A stretch of 64,000 nucleotides of DNA from Paenibacillus ihbetae (GTDB lineage Bacteria > Bacillota > Bacilli > Paenibacillales > Paenibacillaceae): contig NZ_CP016809.1 of assembly GCF_002741055.1 (NCBI RefSeq), forward strand, positions 5,186,501-5,250,500. The letters are read 5' to 3'. Below the pieces are notes generated by a model that worked only from the letters and a program-made list of their open reading frames with translations, did not search any database and was not told the origin of the DNA. Positions within the stretch are counted from its first letter, which is position 1. Each line of letters begins with the position of its first letter. Positions 35,962-43,433 of this stretch are shown here, one piece after another. The translations under genes were made by a program, and so were the position numbers.

Positions 35962-36111
35962 ATGAGAGTCATCGTTACCCTGGCATGCACCGAAACAGGA
36001 GATCGCAATTACACGACAACCAAAAATAAGAAAAATCATCCTGAGCGTTTGGAAATGCGCAAGTATTGCCCTAGGTTGAAAAGATATACGCTGCATCGCG
36101 AGACACGTTAA
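35962..36111 (+). CDS. rpmG: Zinc-independent ribosomal protein L33 paralogue (49 aa)
   Basis: A 49-residue bL33 with all the usual basic stretches ([20 protein letters not shown] and [16 protein letters not shown]). Zinc-binding L33 has CxxC...CxxC (ACTECG, KYCPRC). Here the second Cys of each pair is replaced (CTET, CPRL), leaving only two, so the zinc ribbon cannot form. It is thus the C-minus type, expressed to replace zinc-L33 and spare zinc. AAGGAGG ribosome binding site and a Zur operator upstream fit that role. Confidence 0.92.
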   Translation: MRVIVTLACTETGDRNYTTTKNKKNHPERLEMRKYCPRLKRYTLHRETR

Positions 36112-36127
36112 TATAAGCAGTGTTATT

Positions 36128-36146
36128 AATCGTAATTATTACGCAA
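36128..36146 (+). promoter_or_regulatory. Zur-type operator 5
   Basis: AATCGTAATTATTACGCAA between the L33 paralogue and znuC, 43 bp before the znuC start. Confidence 0.8.
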
Positions 36147-36188
36147 GACAGTGTTGAATGTTCTGTCATTAGGAAGGAAGAGGTTGAA

Positions 36189-36896
36189 ATGATTTTGTCC
36201 TCCATGCGCGACGTCGTGTTTGGATACGGAGATCGAACCGTCATCCAGAACTTGTCACTGGATATCCATACCGGGCAATTTATCGCGATTTCAGGTCCCA
36301 ATGGTGCAGCGAAATCAACCCTGCTGAAATTGATGCTGGGCTTGATCAAGCCTTGGAGCGGAACGGTTGAGATGAATCGTGTATCGGAGGACGGATCACC
36401 GATAACGGTCGGTTATGTTCCCCAGCTTGTGGCTTCGTTTAACGCCGGTTTCCCCAGCAAGGTCATCGAACTTGTTCGTTCAGGCCGTTATCATCGTCTC
36501 GGGTTGTTCAAACGGTTTGCAGCCAGCGATCATGAGGTCGTCAGGCAAAGCCTGATGGAAGTGGGAATGTGGGAATATCGCAACCATAAGATTGGTGAAT
36601 TGTCAGGGGGACAGAAGCAGAGGGTTTGTATTGCCAGAGCATTGGCCCAGGAGCCGGAGGCGCTGATCCTTGATGAGCCAACAACCGGGATGGATGAAGC
36701 AAGCCGTAAAGAGTTATACGAGCTGCTGGATCGATATGTGAAACAAAAAGGAAAAACGGTGATCATGGTTACCCATGCATTGGAGGAAATCGATCCTTTC
36801 CTGGACCGGGTCGTCCATCTGGAACGAAAGGAGGATACGGGATGGCGATGCTCGGTTACGAATTCATGCAGCGTGCGTTTTGGGCAGGAGGCCTGA
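36189..36896 (+). CDS. znuC: Zinc ABC transporter ATPase ZnuC/AdcC
   Basis: A 235-residue ABC ATPase. ATG 36189 follows GGAAGGAAGAGG and is chosen over the upstream in-frame ATG at 36120. The Walker A reads GPNGAAKST, with Ala in place of the last Gly, a small-residue variant I recall from other Bacillota ZnuC proteins. Signature LSGGQKQRVCIARAL, Walker B ALILDEPTTGMD, His in MVTHALEEI. It powers zinc import with ZnuB and ZnuA. The 3' end overlaps znuB by 55 bp, an unusually long overlap that ties their translation. Confidence 0.92.
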   Translation: MILSSMRDVVFGYGDRTVIQNLSLDIHTGQFIAISGPNGAAKSTLLKLMLGLIKPWSGTVEMNRVSEDGSPITVGYVPQLVASFNAGFPSKVIELVRSGRYHRLGLFKRFAASDHEVVRQSLMEVGMWEYRNHKIGELSGGQKQRVCIARALAQEPEALILDEPTTGMDEASRKELYELLDRYVKQKGKTVIMVTHALEEIDPFLDRVVHLERKEDTGWRCSVTNSCSVRFGQEA

Positions 36897-37705
36897 TTGG
36901 TGTTATCGCTCCGATCTTAGGCGTATATTTAATGCTTCGACGGCAGGTGCTTATGGCTGACACCCTCTCCCATGTATCGCTGGCAGGGGTGGCATTAGGA
37001 TCGTTCCTGCATCTCAATCCGACGATAAGCGGATTTGTGATCGCCATTATCGGAGCTCTTGTCATTGAACAGCTTCGAAGGGTATACCGAACCTACACCG
37101 AGGTGCCGGTAGCCATTATCATGACGTCCGGACTGGCAGTGGCCGTCGTCCTGATGAGTTTGAATCCGCATTTGAATAAAAGCTTCAGTTCCTACCTTTT
37201 TGGATCCATCGTTGCGGTCAGTGATACCCAACTCGCTTTGATTGCCATCGTAGCCGCATTAGGGCTGGTGTTTTTTGTTGCCTTACGCCGGCCCCTTTAT
37301 AACTTCGCCTTTGATGAGGAGACTGCTGCAATCTCAGGAACTCGGGTTTCGCTTCTTTCGTTTTCATTCGCCGTGTTTACGGGCATGACGGTCGCTGCCT
37401 CCATGCCGATCGTTGGCGTATTGCTAGTATCGGCGCTTATTGTGCTTCCAGCCTCGATCGCGCTCCGGATTGCTCCCGGATTTTTAGCTGCCATGGGCGT
37501 AGCCGTCCTTACAGGATGGGTTGGCGTTTTCTCGGGACTAACCGCCTCCTACTATTTGAATTCGCCGCCCGGTGGCACCATTGCTCTCATTTTGGTAGGG
37601 TTCTTGCTCATAGCTGTATCCATTCAGAAGCTGCTGCAATTGCGAAATCGAAGAGCTGTACAAATAAACAAACCGAAAGTAAGAGGAGTTATTAATCATG
37701 ATTAA
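36842..37705 (+). CDS. znuB: Zinc ABC transporter permease ZnuB
   Basis: A 287-residue ABC-3-family permease with about eight TM helices. Characteristic stretches include FWAGGLIGVIAPILGVYLMLRRQVLMADTLSHVSLAGVALG (N-terminal) and SMPIVGVLLVSALIVLPASIAL (C-terminal coupling and channel region). AAAGGAGG precedes ATG 36842 inside the 3' end of znuC. The 3' end overlaps the ZnuA start by 8 bp. Confidence 0.93.
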   Translation: MAMLGYEFMQRAFWAGGLIGVIAPILGVYLMLRRQVLMADTLSHVSLAGVALGSFLHLNPTISGFVIAIIGALVIEQLRRVYRTYTEVPVAIIMTSGLAVAVVLMSLNPHLNKSFSSYLFGSIVAVSDTQLALIAIVAALGLVFFVALRRPLYNFAFDEETAAISGTRVSLLSFSFAVFTGMTVAASMPIVGVLLVSALIVLPASIALRIAPGFLAAMGVAVLTGWVGVFSGLTASYYLNSPPGGTIALILVGFLLIAVSIQKLLQLRNRRAVQINKPKVRGVINHD

Positions 37706-38942
37706 GAGTTATAAACGAATCCTTGCCGCTTTTTCGTTATCCGCAGCATTGGCTGTCGCGGGCTGCGGCTCTACCAAGCCAAGTGAATCGGGTGGAAGCA
37801 TGAATACAACAAATAGCCAAGTAACAGATACATCATCAGCAGCAAAATTAAAGATTAAAACAAGCTTCTATCCGATGCATGAATTTACACGCCAAGTTGC
37901 CGGCGATTTGGCGGATGTTGAGAATTTGGTACCGGCAGGGGTTGAACCGCATGACTGGGAACCTACGCCGCAGGATATGGCAGGCATTGCTGATGCTGAC
38001 GTGATTGTGTATAACGGTGCAGGTATGGAGAGTTGGATCGATCAGGTACTGGATAGCGTCAAAGATCGTGATCTGAAGGTAATTGAGGCAAGTCAAGGAT
38101 TAGAGATCATGGAAGGCGAAGGGCATTCCCATGCACACGACCATGGTACAGAGGGCGAACACAGCCACGAGGATGAACATGCACACGACCATGGTACAGA
38201 GGGCGAACACAGCCACGAGGATGAACATGCACACGACCATGGCACAGAGGGCGAACACAGCCACGAAGATGAACATGCCCATGACCATGGCGGAGAAGGT
38301 GAACATAGCCACGAAGATGAGCATGCGCATGACCATGGCGCAGAAGGTGAACATAGCCACGAAGATGAACATGCCCATGACCATGGCGCAGAAGGCGGGC
38401 ATCATCATGATCACGGCGGTCTTGATCCCCATGTGTGGCTTTCGCCTGCTCTTGCTATTCAGCAAGTGCGTAATATTGAACAAGGCTTGGCTGAAGCAGA
38501 TCCTGAGCATAAGGATGCCTACAAAGCGAATGCAGATGCCTACGTAAGCAAGCTGGAGGCGTTGGATCAGGAGTTTAAAGAAGGCTTGAAGGATTCCAAG
38601 AGAAAAGACTTCATCACCCAGCATGCTGCGTTCGGTTACTTGGCCAAAGAATACGGTTTAACCCAGGTACCGATAGCAGGCCTGTCCCCTGATCAGGAGC
38701 CATCGGCATCGCAAATGGCCAAGATTATTGAATTTGCCAAGGATAATAACGTAAAAACCATTTTCTTTGAAACGCTTGTCGCTTCAAACGTGGCAGAAAC
38801 GATTGCCGCTGAAATCGGAGCAACCACCGCTGTATTGAATCCGATTGAAGGGTTGACGGAAGAGGATATTTCCAAACAGCTTGATTATATTGCGATCATG
38901 CGCCAAAATCTCCAAGCGCTGCAGGCTGCTTTAAATGAATAG
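37698..38942 (+). CDS. znuA: Zinc-binding lipoprotein ZnuA with expanded His-rich loop
   Basis: A 414-residue cluster A-I binding lipoprotein. Lipobox ALAVAGCGS (Cys about 22). The N-lobe begins KIKTSFYPMHEFTRQVAGD with the first zinc His; further ligands are in EPHDWEPTP (about 77-80), LDPHVWLSP, ITQHAAFGYLAKEYG and the Glu/Asp near FFETLVASNVAETIAAEIG. Between the lobes lies a His/Asp/Glu loop of five near-perfect 16-residue repeats (AHDHGTEGEHSHEDEH type) plus a degenerate sixth, far longer than in typical ZnuA. The loop probably collects zinc for the high-affinity site. The S14 paralogue follows 28 bp later. Confidence 0.95.
   Translation: MIKSYKRILAAFSLSAALAVAGCGSTKPSESGGSMNTTNSQVTDTSSAAKLKIKTSFYPMHEFTRQVAGDLADVENLVPAGVEPHDWEPTPQDMAGIADADVIVYNGAGMESWIDQVLDSVKDRDLKVIEASQGLEIMEGEGHSHAHDHGTEGEHSHEDEHAHDHGTEGEHSHEDEHAHDHGTEGEHSHEDEHAHDHGGEGEHSHEDEHAHDHGAEGEHSHEDEHAHDHGAEGGHHHDHGGLDPHVWLSPALAIQQVRNIEQGLAEADPEHKDAYKANADAYVSKLEALDQEFKEGLKDSKRKDFITQHAAFGYLAKEYGLTQVPIAGLSPDQEPSASQMAKIIEFAKDNNVKTIFFETLVASNVAETIAAEIGATTAVLNPIEGLTEEDISKQLDYIAIMRQNLQALQAALNE
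38131..38410 (+). repeat. 48-bp tandem repeats encoding the His-rich loop
   Basis: Five near-identical 48-bp units and one decayed unit inside znuA. The first three differ at very few positions, which suggests recent expansion. Confidence 0.85.
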
Positions 38943-38970
38943 ATTTTAGAAGAAAGGAGGGTTATTGAAG

Positions 38971-39240
38971 ATGGCAAAGAAATCCAAGGTTATTAAAGAA
39001 CAAAAAAGACAACAGGTCGTGGCCAAATTTGCTGAAAAACGCAGAGAGCTAAAAGAAAAAGGGGACTATGAGGGACTGCAGAAGCTTCCTCGTGACTCCT
39101 CCCCGACACGACTTCATAATCGCTGCGCGGTGACCGGCAGACCCCGAGGCTATATTAGCAAGTTTGGGGTATCGCGAATCGTGTTTCGCGAGCTGGCCCA
39201 CAAAGGACAAATTCCAGGCGTCAAGAAGTCCAGCTGGTAA
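38971..39240 (+). CDS. rpsN: Zinc-independent ribosomal protein S14 paralogue
   Basis: An 89-residue uS14 of the long, zinc-free class ([15 protein letters not shown]...[23 protein letters not shown]...[19 protein letters not shown]). Zinc-type S14 is about 61 residues with CxxC pairs; this form has one Cys and no ribbon. Under zinc limitation it replaces zinc-S14 in new ribosomes. ATG 38971 has AGAAAGGAGG upstream; an in-frame TTG at 38965 is rejected. It is in the znu operon. Confidence 0.95.
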   Translation: MAKKSKVIKEQKRQQVVAKFAEKRRELKEKGDYEGLQKLPRDSSPTRLHNRCAVTGRPRGYISKFGVSRIVFRELAHKGQIPGVKKSSW

Positions 39241-39324
39241 GACGCGTGTTGGGGTAAAGGTAGAGGGCGAGGGTAACGCCTCTCATTGATTGGCATTCGT
39301 TGATTTTATGACAGTAGCAGGCAG

Positions 39325-39846
39325 GTGATCAGGTTGAATCCTGGCATGCAGCTCGATAAATTGATTGATTATCTGGTTGAGCATGGCGTGCGAATTACAA
39401 CGCAGCGTAGATTCCTCGTTGAGCTGATTTTGGGATTAAACCGTCCTTTCTCAGCCATGGAGATATACCAAGCAATGGAGAAAATCTTTCATGGAATGAG
39501 TTACGGGACGGTATACCGCAATCTTGAGCTTTTCAGACAATTGCGGATTGTTGAGATTTTCTTACTGGATAATGAATTGCGGTATCGCATAATCGATCAC
39601 GTTCAGCCGCAGCTTCATTTTATATGCATGGATTGTAAACAAGCCATTCCGATGAGCTTTGATCCGGAGCGGATGGAGTTGCCCAAGCTTCAGCAGTTTC
39701 GATCCCTTAAATACAAAATCGATGTTTTCGGATACTGTACGGATTGTGAAAGTTCATTAGAAACGCATGCTCTTATTAAACCGGATGGAATGACTGAAGC
39801 AGACATCATGGCTGACTGGGAGGACCGATATGGCGGAAAGGGTTAG
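39325..39846 (+). CDS. Fur-family regulator, divergent Zur-like
   Basis: A 173-residue Fur-family repressor. Winged helix with TTQRRFLVELILGLNRPFSAMEIY and MSYGTVYRNLELFRQL (recognition helix), then a dimer domain with two structural-zinc CxxC pairs (CMDCKQ; CTDCES). The regulatory-metal His cluster typical of Fur/Zur is reduced (only QLHFIC and IDHVQPQ remain visible). The start is uncertain: GTG 39325, TTG 39334 or ATG 39346. It lies within the zinc operon and ends overlapping the next gene by 17 bp. The classical Zur is elsewhere in the cluster, so this one may sense something else. Confidence 0.85.
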   Translation: MIRLNPGMQLDKLIDYLVEHGVRITTQRRFLVELILGLNRPFSAMEIYQAMEKIFHGMSYGTVYRNLELFRQLRIVEIFLLDNELRYRIIDHVQPQLHFICMDCKQAIPMSFDPERMELPKLQQFRSLKYKIDVFGYCTDCESSLETHALIKPDGMTEADIMADWEDRYGGKG

Positions 39847-40309
39847 GTTCGTCGATCAAGAAGTAGAACGAGTGATAAGCACGCATAGCAGAGATCAATG
39901 GCACCGCCGAGAGATGGAATTGGGGAAATGGGCGAAGCTGACCAAGCAGCGAAGGCGAGATAAGCAGACAGTCTGGTTAGGTAACGCAGAACTTGACGCA
40001 GAGCTTCTTCCCGCGTATATGTATTTCAAACGTGCAGGGATACAGACAGAGTATTCCTGCGCTGGAGTCAGCCCTTTGGATGAGCCGGAAGATCACTCGC
40101 TCTATGCGTATATCACCTTCATCTCCTCGGAGCAGGCAAAGTCATTTGTCGAGTTTGCGATGGAGCGAATGAGACACCGATTGCTTGTTACTTACGAGCC
40201 ATCCAGGAACCGCTACGATCTGTCCTCCTTTTTTATTGGGCACAATCGGAGATTCTGTACCTTAATGAATCATTATGCCAAAGAATTCTGCATCAATACG
40301 ATAAGATGA
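39830..40309 (+). CDS. Unknown protein co-encoded with the Fur-like regulator
   Basis: A 159-residue soluble, basic protein that I do not recognise. N-terminus helical and charged (DQWHRREMELGKWAKLTKQRRRDKQ). The centre has LLPAYMYFKRAGIQTEYSCAGVSPLDEPEDHSLYAYITF, with a possible Cys/His/Asp site, and a C-terminal segment with CTLMNHYAKEFC. It starts inside the last codons of the regulator gene, so the two are translationally coupled, and ends just before the next Zur-type operator. Confidence 0.7.
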   Translation: MAERVRFVDQEVERVISTHSRDQWHRREMELGKWAKLTKQRRRDKQTVWLGNAELDAELLPAYMYFKRAGIQTEYSCAGVSPLDEPEDHSLYAYITFISSEQAKSFVEFAMERMRHRLLVTYEPSRNRYDLSSFFIGHNRRFCTLMNHYAKEFCINTIR

Positions 40310-40323
40310 TAAGCTCCGCTTAT

Positions 40324-40342
40324 AATCGTAAAAATTACATTC
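40324..40342 (+). promoter_or_regulatory. Zur-type operator 6
   Basis: AATCGTAAAAATTACATTC, overlapping a TATAAT hexamer at 40321-40326. It is the only operator seen before the FecB-FecCD-chelatase gene series. Confidence 0.75.
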
Positions 40343-40405
40343 TACATAGAATGACGTTAGTAGCTGGTAGATCAAAGGATTTAGTCATAGGGGGAGAGCG
40401 AGTCC

Positions 40406-41443
40406 ATGTCTTTGCAATTAAGCAAGAAAAAAACACATCACATCCTGACGATCTGTATTATCGCAGTCTTTGCACTTGTCTCGTCAGCGTGCAGTGGAAA
40501 TTCTGGCAGCCAGGAAACAAAGGCACGTGATCAGGAAGAACTCGGGGCGGCAAAACAAACCGACCTCACTGCGGTCAAGGAGCCTTATATTACATTCCAA
40601 GATGCGACGAATCGTACGATTACGCTTGAACAGCGACCCGAACGAATCGTTGTGCTGACACCTGAATTCCTCGAGCTGCTGTACGCTGTTGGAGGCCATG
40701 CGGTAGGTAGGATGGAAGCCATGGGTGTTTCGATCCCTGAAGAAGCGGAAGAGGTAGCGTCTGTCGGGACCGTGAGTCAGATTAGCTTGGAGCAGGTGGT
40801 AGCTTTAAAACCGGATTTGGTTATCGGACAAGCACGTTTTCATAAAGAGCTTGTGCAGTCGCTGGAGAGCAGTGGCATTGACGTGGCGTTAATGATCATG
40901 TCCAGCTACGAGGATATGAAGTCAAAGGCTGAATGGATGGCGAAGATTGCCGGGACGGGAGAACAGCTGCCGGAAAAGCTGCAAGCATTAGATGACCGGG
41001 TGAATGAAATTCTGCAGCAATTGCCGGGAGAGCATCGTACCTTTATCAATCTAAACGTCACCCCAGGTGGAATTTCCATTCAGAAGGACGGAACAACAGG
41101 ACTGGAGATAGCTAAAATGCTTGGCCTGAGGAACGTGGCAGAAACTCTAGCATCATCGCCTGACAGTCCAACCACGTCCCCTTACAGCATGGAGACGCTT
41201 GCGAAGCAGAATCCGGAATATATCTTTATGATCATCCACGGACAAAAGGCAGTGGGAGATAAGAAAATTAAGGAGGAACTCGAGAGCAATCCTGCCTGGG
41301 CTTCTATTGGGGCTGTCAAAGAACAGCGAGTGATTGTCGTACCATCCGATTTATTCCTCACGAATCCAGGCCTTCACTATGATGAATCGCTGAAGTATTT
41401 AGCCGAGCTGGTGTATCCGGAGATTTTCGGTGATGCCGAATAA
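40406..41443 (+). CDS. FecB-type metal-chelate-binding lipoprotein (system 2)
   Basis: A 345-residue lipoprotein with lipobox ALVSSACSG (Cys about 29) and a class III binding fold from residue 60 (ITFQDATNRTITLEQRPERIVVLTPEFLELLYAVGGHAVGR; VASVGTVSQISLEQVVALKPDLVIG; ATLASS.. lobe 2). GGGGGAGAG ribosome binding site. It heads the operon containing a FecCD permease and the three chelatase subunits. The ligand should be the compound that the chelatase handles. The 3' end overlaps the permease start by 14 bp. Confidence 0.88.
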   Translation: MSLQLSKKKTHHILTICIIAVFALVSSACSGNSGSQETKARDQEELGAAKQTDLTAVKEPYITFQDATNRTITLEQRPERIVVLTPEFLELLYAVGGHAVGRMEAMGVSIPEEAEEVASVGTVSQISLEQVVALKPDLVIGQARFHKELVQSLESSGIDVALMIMSSYEDMKSKAEWMAKIAGTGEQLPEKLQALDDRVNEILQQLPGEHRTFINLNVTPGGISIQKDGTTGLEIAKMLGLRNVAETLASSPDSPTTSPYSMETLAKQNPEYIFMIIHGQKAVGDKKIKEELESNPAWASIGAVKEQRVIVVPSDLFLTNPGLHYDESLKYLAELVYPEIFGDAE

Positions 41444-42422
41444 ATCCATTCGTTCTGTGTCCGTGATCATCATATTCATGGCTTTAGCGATAGCAGCTTC
41501 CATTTTTAGCATGGCTACCGGCGCAGTAATGGTTCCGCTTCAAGATATTGCTGCGACCCTATTACAACATGATCTGCCTGGAGTGAACCGGGACATTATC
41601 TGGAATATCCGACTGCCTCGGACGCTTGTTGCGATGCTTGTTGGAGCGAACCTTGCCGTTTCAGGAGCTCTGCTGCAAGGAATTATGCGAAATCCGCTGG
41701 CAGATCCCCATATAATTGGGGTCTCTAGCGGGGCCGGGCTGTTCGGGATTTTCCTGCTTGTCGTTATGCCGCAGTATGATTTTCTGTTGACGCCTGCCGC
41801 ATTCATCGGAGCGACGCTTGCCGCATTCATCATTTATCTGCTGTCATGGAAAGACGGAATAAATCCGCTCAGAATTGTCCTTGCAGGTGTAGCAGTCTCC
41901 GCCTTTTTGGGATCTGGGATATCTGCAATGCTCACCTTTTACAGCGACAGGGTTCAAGGGGCTTTGCTCTTCATGGTAGGCGGGCTTGCAGCTAAAAGCT
42001 GGCCTGACCTAACAACCATCCTCCCTTACTCTTTGATCGGTCTAGCTCTTTCGATGCTCTTCTCCAAGCAAATGAACATTATGTTGCTCGGAGATGCCAC
42101 GGCTCGGAGCTTAGGGATACGGGTGGAATTTTCCCGACTATGGATAACTGCGGTCGCAACGCTGCTTGCAGCCAGTGCGGTCAGCATTGCAGGCCTTCTG
42201 GGATTCGTCGGGCTGATCATACCGCATGTCGCCCGGCTGCTTGTCGGAGGGGATTACCGGTTTCTGATTCCTTCCGCAGCGCTGTTAGGCGCGGCCGTGC
42301 TGACGATTTGCGACACGCTGGCAAGAATCATGTTCTCCCCGATAGAGCTGCCGGTCGGAATCATCATGGGTGTACTGGGAGCGCCCTTTTTCCTGTACCT
42401 GTTAAGGAGGAGAAAGGCATGA
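41430..42422 (+). CDS. FecCD-family ABC permease (system 2)
   Basis: A 330-residue permease with about ten TM helices. Conserved stretches: IRLPRTLVAMLVGANLAVSGALLQGIMRNPLADPHIIGVSSGAGLF and LGFVGLIIPHVARLLVGGDYRFLIP. It is the only permease of this system, so it should act as a homodimer (BtuC type). The stop overlaps an ATG that begins a truncated ATPase. Confidence 0.92.
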   Translation: MMPNKSIRSVSVIIIFMALAIAASIFSMATGAVMVPLQDIAATLLQHDLPGVNRDIIWNIRLPRTLVAMLVGANLAVSGALLQGIMRNPLADPHIIGVSSGAGLFGIFLLVVMPQYDFLLTPAAFIGATLAAFIIYLLSWKDGINPLRIVLAGVAVSAFLGSGISAMLTFYSDRVQGALLFMVGGLAAKSWPDLTTILPYSLIGLALSMLFSKQMNIMLLGDATARSLGIRVEFSRLWITAVATLLAASAVSIAGLLGFVGLIIPHVARLLVGGDYRFLIPSAALLGAAVLTICDTLARIMFSPIELPVGIIMGVLGAPFFLYLLRRRKA

Positions 42423-42490
42423 ATCAGATCGAGACACGGGATCTTTCGTTAACGTATCCCGACCCGAGTAACGGGATTAATGAAGCATAA
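42419..42490 (+). pseudogene. 23-codon stub of a FecE-type ATPase
   Basis: ATGA overlap with the permease, then a frame MNQIETRDLSLTYPDPSNG...EA that stops at 42488. The residues match the first strand of an ABC ATPase (xIETRDLSLxY). No Walker A or later part follows; the ChlI-like gene begins 14 bp on. The position and coupling are exactly where a FecE gene belongs, so an internal deletion has removed nearly all of it. Confidence 0.65.
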
Positions 42491-42503
42491 GGAGTTGTGA
42501 TGT

Positions 42504-43433
42504 TTGAAAGACGTAGAGCAGCAATATCCATTTACAGCTATTGTAGGTCAATCGAGAATGAAACTGGCGCTCATTCTGAACGTCGTAAATCCGAAGCTTG
42601 GGGGTGTTTTGATCCGAGGCGAGAAAGGAACGGCAAAATCTACAGCTGTACGGGCATTGGCTGGGCTCATGCCTGATCTAAAAGTCATTAACTTGCCTGT
42701 AAGTGCAACGGAAGACCGCGTCGTTGGTGCTCTCGATATCGAGCACGCGATCAAGACAGGAGAGAAGAAATTCGAACCGGGTCTGCTGGCCGCGGCACAT
42801 GGTCATATTCTATATATCGACGAAATTAATCTGTTGGACGATCATATTGTCGATGTATTGCTGGATGCGGCTGCAATGGGAGTCAACACGGTAGAGCGAG
42901 AAGGGATTTCCTATTCTCATCCGTCGCGATTTCTGTTGGTAGGAACGATGAACCCGGAAGAAGGTGACCTGCGGCCGCAGCTACTGGACCGTTTCGCTCT
43001 GTCGGTCGAGATCGGCGGAGAGAAGGATGTTCGCGAGCGCGCGCTTGTCATCCGCAGACGTATGGATTTTGAGTGTGACCCTGCATCATTTTCAGCGCAT
43101 TATAAGGCCGAACAGGAGCGACTTCTACATCAGATCCTACAGGCAAGGGAGCGATTGGGTCAGATCGAGGTTTCGGATGACATGCTGGAGCTGGCTGCAG
43201 CAATCGGAATAGAGTTGGAAGTTGAGGGACATCGATCCGACATTACCCTGATCAAAACAGCGCTCACCCTCGCGGCCTGGCGGGGCCAAGACTCAGTTAG
43301 CCATGAACATATGCAGGAAGCCGCATACCTGGTCTTGCCTCATCGGATGAGACGGCAGCCGTTTGAAGAGTCCGGCGGTATTGAACAGCGATTGTATGCG
43401 CTACTGGGTTCTAAAGCAATGGTACAGGCATGA
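42504..43433 (+). CDS. ChlI/BchI-like AAA+ chelatase subunit
   Basis: A 309-residue AAA+ ATPase of the magnesium/cobalt chelatase I-subunit type. [16 protein letters not shown], Walker [10 protein letters not shown] (about 38-46), Walker [21 protein letters not shown] (about 100), sensor [20 protein letters not shown], and the C-terminal helical domain with [19 protein letters not shown]. It begins at TTG 42504 behind AAGGAG. In class I chelatases this subunit forms a hexameric ring that drives metal insertion by the large subunit. Overlaps the next gene by 4 bp. Confidence 0.92.
   Translation: MKDVEQQYPFTAIVGQSRMKLALILNVVNPKLGGVLIRGEKGTAKSTAVRALAGLMPDLKVINLPVSATEDRVVGALDIEHAIKTGEKKFEPGLLAAAHGHILYIDEINLLDDHIVDVLLDAAAMGVNTVEREGISYSHPSRFLLVGTMNPEEGDLRPQLLDRFALSVEIGGEKDVRERALVIRRRMDFECDPASFSAHYKAEQERLLHQILQARERLGQIEVSDDMLELAAAIGIELEVEGHRSDITLIKTALTLAAWRGQDSVSHEHMQEAAYLVLPHRMRRQPFEESGGIEQRLYALLGSKAMVQA

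Noticed and set aside
38100..38624. Open frames on both strands across the znuA His-rich repeats
   Set aside because: Products are low-complexity mirror images of the 48-bp repeat (Met/Thr or Ala/Val/Phe runs) without start signals; the znuA frame explains the region.
40220..40500. Cobalamin riboswitch upstream of the chelatase operon
   Set aside because: No B12-box or adenosylcobalamin aptamer-like structure was recognised; a Zur-type palindrome with TATAAT is what the region holds.
40306..40530. 74-codon frame overlapping the system 2 FecB start
   Set aside because: It crosses the operator and the lipoprotein signal sequence in another frame and has no ribosome binding site.
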